From contig NW_027488639.1 of the NCBI RefSeq assembly GCF_050948215.1, positions 372,001 to 436,000 on the forward strand: a stretch of 64,000 nt of DNA, given 5' to 3'. This stretch comes from Halictus rubicundus. Lineage: Eukaryota; Arthropoda; Insecta; Hymenoptera; Halictidae. Below the pieces are notes generated by a model that was not told where the DNA came from, made no database searches, and saw only the letters and a program-made list of their open reading frames with translations. Positions within the stretch are counted from its first letter, which is position 1; each line of letters begins with the position of its first letter. A program made the position numbers and the translations under genes. Below are positions 14,200 to 29,500 of the stretch, one piece after another.

Positions 14200-16970
14200 G
14201 AGGATAGGATAGGATAGAGGATAGGATAGGATAGAGGATAGAGTAGGATAGAGAATATTATAGGATAAAGGATAGGATTGGATAGAGGATCGGATAGGGG
14301 ATAGGATAGGATAGAGGGTAGGATAGGATAGAGGATAGTATAGGATAGAGGATAGGATAGAATAGAGGATAGGATATTATAAAGGATAGGATAGAGGATA
14401 GGATACGTAATTAGATAGGATAGAGGATAGGATAGGATAGAGGATAGGATAGAGGATAGAGTAGGATAGAGGATAGGATAGGATAAAGGATAGGATTGGA
14501 TAGAGGATCGGATAGAGGATAGGATAAGATAGAGGATAGGATAGGATAGAGGATAGTATAGGATAGAGGATAGGATAGAATAGAGGATAGGATAGGATAG
14601 AGGATAGGATAGGATAGATGATATTATAGGATAGATGATATTATAGGATAGAGTATACGATATTAAAGAGGATAGGATAGGGTAGAGGATAGGATAGAGG
14701 ATAGGATAGGATAGAGGATAGGATAGAGGATAGGATAGAGGATAGGATAGGACAGAGGATCGGATAGAGGATAGGATAGGATAGAGGAAATGATAGGATA
14801 GAGGATAGGATACGTAATTGGATAGGATAGAGGATAGGATAAGGTAGAGGATAGTATAGGATAGATGATATTATAGGATAGATGATATTATATGATTGAT
14901 GATATTATAGGATAGATGATATTATAGGATAGAGTATACGATATTAAAGAGGATAGTATAGGGTAGAGGATAGGATAGAGGATAGGATAGGATAGAGGAT
15001 AGGATAGGATGAGGATAGGATAGAGGATAGGATAGGATAGAGGATAGGATAGAGGATAGGATAGGATAGAGGATAGGATAGGATAGAGGATAGGATAGGA
15101 TAGATGATATTATAGGATAGATGATATTATAGGATAGAGTATACGATATTAAAGAGGATAGTATAGGGTAGAGGATAGGATAGAGGATAGTATAGGATAG
15201 AGGATAGGATAGAGGATAGGATAGAGGATAGGATAGGATAGAGGATCGGATAGAGGATAGGATAGAGGATAGGATAGAGGATAGGATAGAAGATAGGATA
15301 GGATAGAGGATCGGATAGAGGATAGGATAGGGTAGAGGATAGGATAGGATAGAGGATAGGATAGGATAGAGGATAGGATAGGTAATTGGATAGGATAGAG
15401 TATAGGATAGGATAGAGGATAGAGTAGGATAGAGGATAGGATAGGATAAAGGATAGGATTGGATAGAGGATCGGATAGGGGATAGGATAGGATAGAGGAT
15501 AAGATAGGATAGAGGATAGTATAGGATAGAGGATAGGATAGAATAGAGGATAGGATATTATAAAGGATAGGATAGAGGATAGGATAGGATAGGATAGAGG
15601 ATAGGATAGGATAGGATAGAGGATAGGATAGGATAGAGGATATAATAGGATTGAGGAAAGGATAGGATAGAGGATAGGATAGGATAGAGGATAGGATAGG
15701 GTATAGGATAGGATAGGATAGAGGATAGGATAAGGTAGAGGATAGTATAGGATAGAGGATAGGATAGGATAGAGGATAGGATAGGATAGAGGATAGGATA
15801 GGATAGGATAGAGGATAGGATAGGATAGAGGATAGGATAGGATAGAGGATAGGATAGGATAGAGGATAGGATAGGATAGAGGATAGGATAGAGGATAGGA
15901 TAGGATAGAGGATAGGATAGGATAGAGGATAGGATAGGATAGAGGATAGGATAGAGGATAGGATAGGATAGTGGATAGGATAGAGGATAGGATAGGATAG
16001 AGGATAGGATAGGATAGAGGATATGATAGGATAGATGATATTATAGGATAGATGATATTATAGGATAGAGTATACGATATTAAAGAGGATAGTATAGGGT
16101 AGAGGATAGGATAGAGGATAGGATAGGATAGAGGATAGGATAGAGGATAGGACAGAGGATAGGATAGGATAGAGGATCGGATAGAGGATAGGATAGGATA
16201 GAGGAAAGGATAGGATAGAGGATAGGATACGTAATTGGATAGGATAGAGGATAGGATAAGGTAGAGGATAGTATAGGATAGAGGATAGGGTAGGATAGAG
16301 GATAGGATAGGATAGACGATAGGATAGGTAATTGGATAGGATAGAGTATAGGATAAGGTAGAGGATAGGATAGGATAGAGGATATAATAGGATAGAGGAT
16401 AGGATAGGATAGAGGATAGGATAGGATAGAGGATAGGATATGATAGAGGATAGGATAGGATAGAGGATCGGATAGAGGATAGGATAGGATAGAGGATAGG
16501 ATAGGATAGAGGATAGGATAGGATAGAGGATAGAGTAGGATAGAGGATAGGATAGGATAAAGGATAGGATGGGATAGAGGATCGGATAGAGGATATGATA
16601 GGATAGAGGATAGGATAGGATAGAGGATAGTATAGGATAGAGGATAGGATAGAATAGAGGATAGGATATTATAATGGATAGGATAGAGGATAGGATAGGA
16701 TAGGATAGAGGATATGATAGGATACAGGATATAATAGGATTGAGGAAAGGATAGGATAGAGGATATGATAGGATAGAGGATAGGATAGGATAGAGGATTG
16801 GATAGGGTAGAGGATAGGATAGGATAGAGGATAGGATAGGATAGAGGATAGGATAGGATAGAGGATAGGATAGGATAGAGGATAGGATAGAGGATAGGAT
16901 AGGATAGAGGATAGGATAGAGGATAGGATAGGATAGAGGATAGGATAGGATAGAGGATAGGATAGGATAG
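14200..16970. repeat. 2.77-kb tandem duplicate, copy 1
   Basis: Repeats directly as 16970-19775 at an offset of 2770 bp. Unusual words shared at matching positions include GAGAATATTATAGG (14,251), ACGTAATTAGATAGG (near 14,405), GGATGAGG (near 15,009), TATGATTGATG (near 14,891), AGAAGATAGG (near 15,289), GGTATAGG (near 15,701) and ATACAGG (near 16,730). I found no substitution in the sections compared line by line. The left edge is near 14,195, where copy 1 has GATCGG and copy 2 has GATAGG. Confidence 0.9.
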
Positions 16971-19775
16971 AGGATAGGATAGGATAGAGGATAGGATAGG
17001 ATAGAGGATAGAGTAGGATAGAGAATATTATAGGATAAAGGATAGGATTGGATAGAGGATCGGATAGGGGATAGGATAGGATAGAGGGTAGGATAGGATA
17101 GAGGATAGTATAGGATAGAGGATAGGATAGAATAGAGGATAGGATATTATAAAGGATAGGATAGAGGATAGGATACGTAATTAGATAGGATAGAGGATAG
17201 GATAGGATAGAGGATAGGATAGAGGATAGAGTAGGATAGAGGATAGGATAGGATAAAGGATAGGATTGGATAGAGGATCGGATAGAGGATAGGATAAGAT
17301 AGAGGATAGGATAGGATAGAGGATAGTATAGGATAGAGGATAGGATAGAATAGAGGATAGGATAGGATAGAGGATAGGATAGGATAGATGATATTATAGG
17401 ATAGATGATATTATAGGATAGAGTATACGATATTAAAGAGGATAGGATAGGGTAGAGGATAGGATAGAGGATAGGATAGGATAGAGGATAGGATAGAGGA
17501 TAGGATAGAGGATAGGATAGGACAGAGGATCGGATAGAGGATAGGATAGGATAGAGGAAATGATAGGATAGAGGATAGGATACGTAATTGGATAGGATAG
17601 AGGATAGGATAAGGTAGAGGATAGTATAGGATAGATGATATTATAGGATAGATGATATTATATGATTGATGATATTATAGGATAGATGATATTATAGGAT
17701 AGAGTATACGATATTAAAGAGGATAGTATAGGGTAGAGGATAGGATAGAGGATAGGATAGGATAGAGGATAGGATAGGATGAGGATAGGATAGAGGATAG
17801 GATAGGATAGAGGATAGGATAGAGGATAGGATAGGATAGAGGATAGGATAGGATAGAGGATAGGATAGGATAGATGATATTATAGGATAGATGATATTAT
17901 AGGATAGAGTATACGATATTAAAGAGGATAGTATAGGGTAGAGGATAGGATAGAGGATAGTATAGGATAGAGGATAGGATAGAGGATAGGATAGAGGATA
18001 GGATAGGATAGAGGATCGGATAGAGGATAGGATAGAGGATAGGATAGAGGATAGGATAGAAGATAGGATAGGATAGAGGATCGGATAGAGGATAGGATAG
18101 GGTAGAGGATAGGATAGGATAGAGGATAGGATAGGATAGAGGATAGGATAGGTAATTGGATAGGATAGAGTATAGGATAGGATAGAGGATAGAGTAGGAT
18201 AGAGGATAGGATAGGATAAAGGATAGGATTGGATAGAGGATCGGATAGGGGATAGGATAGGATAGAGGATAAGATAGGATAGAGGATAGTATAGGATAGA
18301 GGATAGGATAGAATAGAGGATAGGATATTATAAAGGATAGGATAGAGGATAGGATAGGATAGGATAGAGGATAGGATAGGATAGGATAGAGGATAGGATA
18401 GGATAGAGGATATAATAGGATTGAGGAAAGGATAGGATAGAGGATAGGATAGGATAGAGGATAGGATAGGGTATAGGATAGGATAGGATAGAGGATAGGA
18501 TAAGGTAGAGGATAGTATAGGATAGAGGATAGGATAGGATAGAGGATAGGATAGGATAGAGGATAGGATAGGATAGGATAGAGGATAGGATAGGATAGAG
18601 GATAGGATAGGATAGAGGATAGGATAGGATAGAGGATAGGATAGGATAGAGGATAGGATAGAGGATAGGATAGGATAGAGGATAGGATAGGATAGAGGAT
18701 AGGATAGGATAGAGGATAGGATAGAGGATAGGATAGGATAGTGGATAGGATAGAGGATAGGATAGGATAGAGGATAGGATAGGATAGAGGATAGGATAGG
18801 ATAGAGGATATGATAGGATAGATGATATTATAGGATAGATGATATTATAGGATAGAGTATACGATATTAAAGAGGATAGTATAGGGTAGAGGATAGGATA
18901 GAGGATAGGATAGGATAGAGGATAGGATAGAGGATAGGACAGAGGATAGGATAGGATAGAGGATCGGATAGAGGATAGGATAGGATAGAGGAAAGGATAG
19001 GATAGAGGATAGGATACGTAATTGGATAGGATAGAGGATAGGATAAGGTAGAGGATAGTATAGGATAGAGGATAGGGTAGGATAGAGGATAGGATAGGAT
19101 AGACGATAGGATAGGTAATTGGATAGGATAGAGTATAGGATAAGGTAGAGGATAGGATAGGATAGAGGATATAATAGGATAGAGGATAGGATAGGATAGA
19201 GGATAGGATAGGATAGAGGATAGGATATGATAGAGGATAGGATAGGATAGAGGATCGGATAGAGGATAGGATAGGATAGAGGATAGGATAGGATAGAGGA
19301 TAGGATAGGATAGAGGATAGAGTAGGATAGAGGATAGGATAGGATAAAGGATAGGATGGGATAGAGGATCGGATAGAGGATATGATAGGATAGAGGATAG
19401 GATAGGATAGAGGATAGTATAGGATAGAGGATAGGATAGAATAGAGGATAGGATATTATAATGGATAGGATAGAGGATAGGATAGGATAGGATAGAGGAT
19501 ATGATAGGATACAGGATATAATAGGATTGAGGAAAGGATAGGATAGAGGATATGATAGGATAGAGGATAGGATAGGATAGAGGATTGGATAGGGTAGAGG
19601 ATAGGATAGGATAGAGGATAGGATAGGATAGAGGATAGGATAGGATAGAGGATAGGATAGGATAGAGGATAGGATAGAGGATAGGATAGGATAGAGGATA
19701 GGATAGAGGATAGGATAGGATAGAGGATAGGATAGGATAGAGGATAGGATAGGATAGAGGATAGGATAGGATAGA
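16970..19775. repeat. 2.77-kb tandem duplicate, copy 2
   Basis: Head-to-tail partner of 14200-16970. It differs by added 17-mers near 18,790 and near 19,660, which move the offset from 2770 to 2787 and beyond. Near-identity over this length, in an array where other copies carry scattered variants, points to a very recent event or to an assembly duplication. Confidence 0.9.
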
Positions 19776-21069
19776 GGATAGGATAGGATAGAGGATAGGA
19801 TAGGATAGAGGATAGGATAGGATAGAGGATAGGATAGGATAGAGGATAGGATAGGATAGATGATATTATAGGATAGATGATATTATAGGATAGAGTATAC
19901 GATATTAAAGAGGATAGTATAGGGTAGAGGATAGGATAGAGGATAGGATAGGATAGAGGATAGGATAGAGGATAGGATAGAGGATAGGATAGAGGATAGG
20001 ATAGAGGATAGGATAGGATAGAGGATCGGATAGAGGATAGGATAGAGGATAGGATAGGATAGAGGATCGGATAGACGATAGGATAGGATAGAGGAAAGGA
20101 TAGGATAGAGGATAGTATACGTAATTGGATAGGATAGAGGATAGGATAAGGTAGAGGAGAGTATAGGATAGATGATATTATAGGATAGATGATATTATAG
20201 GATAGAGTATACGATATTAAAGAGGATAGGATAGGATAGATGAAAGGATAGGATAGAGGATAGGATACGTAATTGGATAGGATAGAGGATACGATAAGGT
20301 AGAGGATAGTATAGGATAGATGATATTATAGGATTGATGATATTATAGGATAGATGATATTATAGGATAGAGTATACGATATTAAAGAGGATAGTATAGG
20401 GTAGAGGATAGGATAGAGGATAGGATAGGATAGAGGATAGGATAGGATAGAGGATAGGATAGGATAGAGGATAGGATAGAGGATAGGATAGGATAGAGGA
20501 TAGGATAGAGGATAGGATAGGATAGAGGATAGGATAGGATAGAGGATAGGATAGGATAGAGGATAGGATAGGATAGATGATATTATAGGATAGATGATAT
20601 TATAGGATAGAGTATACGATATTAAAGAGGATAGTATAGGGTAGAGGATAGGATAGAGGATAGTATAGGATAGAGGATAGGATAGAGGATAGGATAGAGG
20701 ATAGGATAGGATAGAGGATCGGATAGAGGATAGGATAGGATAGAGGAAAGGATAGGATAGAGGATAGGATACGTAATTGGATAGGATAGAGGATAGGATA
20801 AGGTAGAGGAGAGTATAGGATAGATGATATTATAGGATAGATGATATTATAGGATAGAGTATACGATATTAAAGAGGATAGGATAGGATAGAGGAAAGGA
20901 TAGGATAGAGGATAGGATACGTAATTGGATAGGATAGAGGATAGGATAAGGTAGAGGATAGTATAGGATAGATGATATTATAGGATTGATGATATTATAG
21001 GATAGATGATATTATAGGATAGAGTATACGATATTAAAGAGGATAGTATAGGGTAGAGGATAGGATAGA

Positions 21070-23560
21070 GGATAGTATAGGATAGAGGATAGGATAGAAT
21101 AGAGGATAGGATATTATAAAGGATAGGATAGAGGATAGGATACGTAATTGGATAGGATAGAGGATAGGATAGGATAGAGGATAGGATAGAGGATAGAGTA
21201 GGATAGAGGATAGGATAGGATAAAGGATAGGATTGGATAGAGGATCGGATAGAGGATAGGATAAGATAGAGGATAGGATAGGATAGAGGATAGTATAGGA
21301 TAGAGGATAGGATAGAATAGAGGATAGGATAGGATAGAGGATAGGATAGGATAGATGATATTATAGGATAGATGATATTATAGGATAGAGTATACGATAT
21401 TAAAGAGGATAGGATAGGGTAGAGGATAGGATAGAGGATAGGATAGGATAGAGGATAGGATAGAGGATAGGATAGAGGATAGGATAGGATAGAGGATCGG
21501 ATAGAGGATAGGATAGGATAGAGGAAAGGATAGGATAGAGGATAGGATACGTAATTGGATAGGATAGAGGATAGGATAAGGTAGAGGATAGTATAGGATA
21601 GATGATATTATTGGATAGATGATATTATATGATTGATGATATTATAGGATAGATGATATTATAGGATAGAGTATACGATATTAAAGAGGATAGTATAGGG
21701 TAGAGGATAGGATAGAGGATAGGATAGGATAGAGGATAGGATAGGATAGAGGATAGGATAGAGGATAGGATAGGATAGAGGATAGGATAGAATAGAGGAT
21801 AGGATATTATAAAGGATAGGATAGAGGATAGGATAGGATAGGATAGAGGATAGGATAGGATAGGATAGAGGATATGATAGGATAGAGGATATAATAGGAT
21901 TGAGGAAAGGATAGGATAGAGGATAGGATAGGATAGAAGATAGGATAGGATAGAGGATAGGATAGAGGATAGGATAATATAGATGATATTATAGGATAGA
22001 GTATACGATATTAAAGAGGATAGGATAGGGTAGAGGATAGGATAGAGGATAGGATAGGATAGAGGATAGGATAGAGGATAGGATAGAGGATAGGATAGAG
22101 GATAGGATAAGATAGAGGATAGGATAGAGGATAGGATAGAGGATAGGATAGAAGATAGGATAGGATAGAGGATCGGATAGAGGATAGGATAGGGTAGAGG
22201 ATAGGATAGGATAGAGGATAGGATAGGATAGAGGATAGGATAGGTAATTGGATAGGATAGAGTATAGGATAGGATAGAGGATAGAGTAGGATAGAGGATA
22301 GGATTGGATAAAGGATAGGATTGGATAGAGGATCGGATAGGGGATAGGATAGGATAGAGGATAAGATAGGATAGAGGATAGTATAGGATAGAGGATAGGA
22401 TAGAATAGAGGATAGGATATTATAAAGGATAGGATAGAGGATAGGATAGGATAGGATAGAGGATAGGATAGGATAGGATAGAGGATATGATAGGATAGAG
22501 GATATAATAGGATTGAGGAAAGGATAGGATAGAGGATAGGATAGGATAGAGGATAGGATAGGGTATAGGATAGGATAGGATAGACGATAGGATAAGGTAG
22601 AGGATAGTATAGGATAGAGGATAGGATAGGATAGAGGATAGGATAGGATAGAGGATAGGATAGGATAGAGGATAGGATAGGATAGAGGATAGGATAGAGG
22701 ATAGGATAGGATAGTGGATAGGATAGAGGATAGGATAGGATAGAGGATAGGATAGGATAGAGGATATGATAGGATAGATGATATTATAGGATAGATGATA
22801 TTATAGGATAGAGTATACGATATTAAAGAGGATAGTATAGGGTAGAGGATAGGATAGAGGATAGGATAGGATAGAGGATAGGATAGAGGATAGGATAGAG
22901 GATAGGATAGAGGATAGGATAGGATAGAGGATCGGATAGAGGATAGGATAGGATAGAGGAAAGGATAGGATAGAGGATAGGATACGTAATTGGATAGGAT
23001 AGAGGATAGGATAAGGTAGAGGATAGTATAGGATAGAGGATAGGGTAGGATAGAGGATAGGATAGGATAGACGATAGGATAGGTAATTGGATAGGATAGA
23101 GTATAGGATAAGGTAGAGGATAGGATAGGATAGAGGATATAATAGGATAGAGGATAGGATAGGATAGAGGATAGGATAGGATAGAGGATAGGATATGATA
23201 GAGGATAGGATAGGATAGAGGATCGGATAGAGGATAGGATAGGATAGAGGATAGGATAGGATAGAGGATAGGATAGGATAGAGGATAGAGTAGGATAGAG
23301 GATAGGATAGGATAAAGGATAGGATGGGATAGATGATCGGATAGAGGATATGATAGGATAGAGGATAGGATAGGATAGAGGATAGTATAGGATAGAGGAT
23401 AGGATAGAATAGAGGATAGGATATTATAATGGATAGGATAGAGGATAGGATAGGATAGGATAGAGGATAGGATAGGATACAGGATATAATAGGATTGAGG
23501 AAAGGATAGGATAGAGGATAGGATAGGATAGAGGATAGGATAGGGTAGAGGATAGGATAG
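21070..23560. repeat. Third, diverged copy of the 2.77-kb unit
   Basis: Shares with the two tandem copies the order GAATAGAGG...ATTATAAAGG, ACGTAATTGG, TATGATTGATG (near 21,630), AGAAGATAGG (near 22,150), GGTATAGG (near 22,563), GATAGTGGATAGG (near 22,712) and ATACAGG (near 23,478). It differs by substitutions and block losses, including a short marker-block stretch near 21,975 absent from the others. The clear divergence makes it an older copy. Confidence 0.8.
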
Positions 23561-25937
23561 GATAGAGGATAGGATAGGATAGAGGATAGGATAGGATAGA
23601 GGATAGGATAGAGGATAGGATAGAGGATAGGATAGAGGATAGGATAGAGGATAGGATAGGATAGACGATAGGATAGGTAATTGGATAGGATAGAGTATAG
23701 GATAAGGTAGAGGATAGGATAGGATAGAGGATATAATAGGATAGAGGATAGGATAGGATAGAGGATAGGATAGGATAGAGGATAGGATATGATAGAGGAT
23801 AGGATAGGATAGAGGATCGGATAGAGGATAGGATAGGATAGAGGATAGGATAGGATAGAGGATAGAGTAGGATAGAGGATAGGATAGGATAAAGGATAGT
23901 ATAGGATAGAGGATAGGATAGAATAGAGGATAGGATATTATAATGGATAGGATAGAGGATAGGATAGGATAGGATAGAGGATAGGATAGAGGATAGAGTA
24001 GGATAGAGGATAGGATAGGATAAAGGATAGGATTGGATAGAGGATCGGATAGAGGATAGGATAAGATAGAGGATAGGATAGGATAGAGGATAGTATAGGA
24101 TAGAGGATAGGATAGAATAGAGGATAGGATAGGATAGAGGATAGGATAGGATAGATGATATTATAGGATAGATGATATTATAGGATAGAGTATACGATAT
24201 TAAAGAGGATAGGATAGGGTAGAGGATAGGATAGAGGATAGGATAGGATAGAGGATAGGATAGAGGATAGGATAGAGGATAGGATAGGACAGAGGATCGG
24301 ATAGAGGATAGGATAGGATAGAGGAAATGATAGGATAGAGGATAGGATACGTAATTGGATAGGATAGAGGATAGGATAAGGTAGAGGATAGTATAGGATA
24401 GATGATATTATAGGATAGATGATATTATAGGATAGAGTATACGATATTAAAGAGGATAGTATAGTGTAGAGGATAGGATAGAAGATAGGATATGATAGAG
24501 GATAGGATAGGATAGAGGATAGGATAGAGGATAGGATACGTAATTGGATAGGATAGAGGATAGGATAAGGTAGAGGATAGTATAGGATAGATGATATTAT
24601 AGGATTGATGATATTATAGGATAGATGATATTATAGGATAGAGTATACGATATTAAAGAGGATAGGATAGGGTAGAGGATAGGATAGAGGATAGGATAGG
24701 ATAGAGGATAGGATAGAGGATAGGATAGAGGATAGGATAGAGGATTGGATAGGATAGAGGATTGGATAGAGGATAGGATAGGATAGAGGAAAGGATAGGA
24801 TAGAGGATAGGATACGTAATTGGATAGGATAGAGGATAGGATAAGGTAGAGGATAGTATAGGATAGAGGATAGTATAGGATAGAGGATAGGATAGAATAG
24901 AGGATAGGATATTATAAAGGATAGGATAGAGGATAGGATACGTAATTGGATAGGATAGAGGATAGGATAGGATAGAGGATAGGATAGAGGATAGAGTAGG
25001 ATAGAGGATAGGATAGGATAAAGGATAGGATTGGATAGAGGATCGGATAGAGGATAGGATAAGATAGAGGATAGGATAGGATAGAGGATAGTATAGGATA
25101 GAGGATAGGATAGGATAGAGGATAGAGTAGGATAGAGGATAGGATAGGGTAAAGGATAGGATTGGATAGAGGATCGGATAGGGGATAGGATAGGATAGAG
25201 GATAGGATAGGATAGAGGATAGAGTAGGATAGAGGATAGGATAGGGTAAAGGATAGGATTGGATAGAGGATCGGATAGGGGATAGGATAGGATAGAGGAT
25301 AGGATAGGATAGAGGATAGTATAGGATAGAGGATAGGATAGGATAGAGGATCGGATAGAGGATAGGATAGGATAGAGGATAGGATAGGATAGAGGATAGA
25401 GTAGGATAGAGGATAGGATAGGGTAAAGGATAGGATTGGATAGAGGATCGGATAGGGGATAGGATAGGATAGAGGATAGGATAGGATAGAGGATAGTATA
25501 GGATAGAGGATAGGATAGAATAGAGGATAGGATATTATAAAGTATAGGATAGAGGATAGGATACGTAATTGGATACGATAGAGGATAGGATAGGATAGAG
25601 GATAGGATAGAGGATAGAGTAGGATAGAGGATAGGATAGGATAAAGGATAGGATTGGATAGAGGATCGGATAGAGGATAGGATAGGATAGAGGATAGGAT
25701 ACGTAATTGGATAGGATAGAGTATAGGATAGGATAGAGGATAGGATAGAGGATAGAGTAGGATAGAGGATAGGATAGGATAAAGGATAGGATTGGATAGA
25801 GGATAGGATAAGATAGAGGATAGGATAGGATAGAGGATAGTATAGGATAGAGGATAGGATAGAATAGAGGATAGGATAGGATAGAGGATAGGATAGGATA
25901 GATGATATTATAGGATAGATGATATTATAGGATAGAG

Positions 25938-26168
25938 TATACGATATTAAAGAGGATAGGATAGAGGATAGGATAGGATAGAGGATAGGATAGAGGATAG
26001 GATAGAGGATAGGATAGGACAGAGGCTTCGGATAGAGGATAGGATAGGATAGAGGAAATGATAGGATAGAGGATAGGATACGTAATTGGATAGGATAGAG
26101 GATAGGATAAGGTAGAGGATAGTATAGGATAGATGATATTATAGGATAGATGATATTATAGGATAGAG
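25938..26168. repeat. 231-bp module with GAGGCTTCGG word (first of three)
   Basis: The marker-core spacing is exactly 231 bp at 25,938-26,169, 30,676-30,907 and 34,611-34,842. Each contains GACAGAGGCTTCGG (near 26,021, 30,759 and 34,694), a 1-bp insertion plus substitutions in what is GAGGATCGG elsewhere. CTTC is foreign to the rest of the array, so it is a strong landmark. The first module follows a block near 25.9 kb. The second and third lie one 3935-bp offset apart, inside the 29.6-34.8 kb duplication. Confidence 0.85.
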
Positions 26169-26584
26169 TATACGATATTAAAGAGGATAGTATAGGGTAG
26201 AGGATAGGATAGAGGATAGGATAGGATAGAGGATAGGATAGGATAGAGGATAGGATAGAGGATAGGATACGTAATTGGATAGGATAGAGGATAGGATAAG
26301 GTAGAGGATAGTATAGGATAGATGATATTATAGGATTGATGATATTATAGGATAGATGATATTATAGGATAGAGTATACGATATTAAAGAGGATAGGATA
26401 GGGTGGAGGATAGGATAGAGGATAGGATAGGATAGAGGATAGGATAGACAATAGGATAGAGGATAGGATAGAGGATAGGATAGGATAGAGGATCGGATAG
26501 AGGATAGGATAGAATAGAGGAAAGGATAGGATAGAGGATAGGATACGTAATTGGATAGGATAGAGGATAGGATAAGGTAGAGGA

Positions 26585-29500
26585 TAGTATAGGATGGATG
26601 ATATTATAGAATAGATGATATTATAGGATAGAGTATACGATATTAAAGAGGATAGGATAGGATAGAGGAAAGGATAGGATAGAGGATAGGATACGTAATT
26701 GGATAGGATAGAGGATAGGATAAAGTAGAGGATAGTATAGGATAGATGATATTATAGGATTGATGATATTATAGGATAGATGATATTATAGGATAGAGTA
26801 TACGATATTAAAGAGGATAGGATAGTGTAGAGGATAGGATAGAGGATAGGATAGGATAGAGGATAGGATAGAGGATAGGATAGAGGATAGGATAGAGGAT
26901 AGGATAGGATAGAGGATCGGATAGAGGATAGGATAGGATAGAGGAAAGGATAGGATAGAGGATAGGATAGGATAGGATAGAGGATAGGATAGGATAGGAT
27001 AGAGGATAGGATAGGATAGAGGATATAATAGGATTGAGGAAAGGATAGGATAGAGGATAGGATAGGATAGAGGATAGGATAGAGGATAGGATAGAGGATA
27101 GGATAAGATAGAGGATAGGATAGAGGATAGGATAGAGAATAGGATAGAAGATAGGATAGGATAGAGGATCGGATAGAGGATAGGATAGGGTAGAGGATAT
27201 GATAGGATAGAGGATAGGATAGGATAGAGGATAGGATAGGTAATTGGATAGGATAGAGTATAGGATAGGATAGAGGATAGAGTAGGATAGAGGATAGGAT
27301 AGGATAGAGGATAGGATAGGATAGAGGATAGGATAGAGGATAGGATACGATAGAGGATAGGATTGGATAGAGGATAGGATAGGATAGATGATATTATAGG
27401 ATAGATGATATTATAGGATAGAGTATACGATATTAAAGAGGATAGTATAGGGTAGATAATAGGATAGAGGATAGGATAGGATAGAGGATAGGATAGAGGA
27501 TAGGATAGAGGATAGGATAGAGGATAGGATAGGATAGAGGATCGGATAGAGGATAGGATAGGATAGAGGAAAGGATAGGATAGAGGATAGGATACGTAAT
27601 TGGATAGGATAGAGGATAGGATAAGGTAGAGGATAGTATAGGATAGAGGATAGGATAGGATAGAGGATAGGATAGGATAAAGGATAGGATAGTATAGAGG
27701 ATAGGATAGGATAGAGGATAGGATAGAGGATAGGATAGGATAGAGGATAGGATAGAATAGACGATAGGATAGGTAATTGGATAGGATAGAGTATAGGATA
27801 AGGTAGAGGATAGGATAGGATAGAGGATATAATAGGATAGAGGATAGGATAGGATAGAGGATAGGATAGGATAGAGGATAGGTTATTATAATGGATAGGA
27901 TAGAGGATAGGATAGGATAGGATAGAGGATAGGATAGGATAGAGGATATAATAGGATTGAGGAAAGGATAGGAAAGAGGATAGGATAGGATAGAGGATAG
28001 GATAGGGTAGAGGATAGGATAGGATAGAGGATAGGATAAGGTAGAGGATAGTATAGGATAGAGGATAGGATAGGATAGAGGATAGGATAGGATAGAGGAT
28101 CGGATAGAGCATAGGATAGGATAGAGGATAGGATAGGATAGAGGATAGAGTAGGATAGAGGATAGGATAGGATACAGGATATGATTGGATAGAGGATCGG
28201 ATAGAGGATAGGATAGCATAGAGGATAGGATAGGATAGAGGATAGTATAGGATAGAGGATAGGATAGAATAGAGGATAGGATATTATAATGGTTATAATA
28301 GAGGATAGGATAGGATAGGATAGAGGATAGGATAGGATAGGATAGAGGATAGGATAGGATAGAGGATATAATAGGATTGAGGAAAGGATAGGATAGAGGA
28401 TAGGATAGGATAGAGGATAGGATAGGGTAGAGGATAGGATAGGGTAGAGGATAGGATAAGGTAGAGGATAGTATAGGATAGAGGATAGGATAGGATAGAG
28501 GATAGGATAGGATAGAGGATAGAATAGGATAAAGGATAGGATAGGATAGAGGATAGGATAGGATAGAGGATAGGATAGGATAGAGGATAGGATAGGATAG
28601 AGGATAGGATAGGATAGAGGATAGGATAGGATAGAGGATAGGATAGGATAGAGGATAGGATAGGATAGAGGATAGGATAGAGGATAGGATAGAGGATAGG
28701 ATAGGATAGAGGATAGGATAGGTAATTGGAAAGGATAGAGTATAGGATAAGGTGGAGGATAGGATAGGATAGAGGATATAATAGGATAGAGGATAGGATA
28801 GAGGATAGGATAGGATAGAGGACAGGATAGGATAGAGGATCGGATAGAGGATAGGATAGGATAGAGGATAGGATAGAGGATAGAGTAGGATAAAGGATAG
28901 GATAGGATAAAGGATAGGATTGGATAGAGGATCGGATAAGGGATAGGATAAGATAGAGGATAGAATAGGATAGAGGATAGGATAGAGGATAGTATAGGAT
29001 AGAGGATAGGATAGAATAGAGGATAGGATAGGATAAAGGATAGGATAGGATAGAGGATAGGATAGGATAGGATAGAGGATAGGATAGGATAGAGGATAGG
29101 ATAGGATAGAGGATAGGATAGGATAGATGATATTATAGGATAGATGATATTATAGGATAGAGTATACGATATTAAAGAGGATAGGATAGGGTAGAGGATA
29201 GGATAGATGATAGGATAGGATAGAGGATAGGATAGAGGATAGGATAGGATAGAGGATCGGATAGCGGATAGGATAGGATAGAGGAAAGGATAGGATAGAG
29301 GATAGGATACGTAATTGGATAGGATAGAGGATAGGATAAGGTAGAGGATAGTATAGGATAGAGGATAGGATAGGATAGAGGATAGGATAGAGGATAATAT
29401 AAGATAGAGGATAGGATAGAGGATAGGATAGAGGATAGGATAGGGGATAGGATAGGATAGAGGATCGGATAGAGGATAGGATAGGATAGAGGAAAGGATA

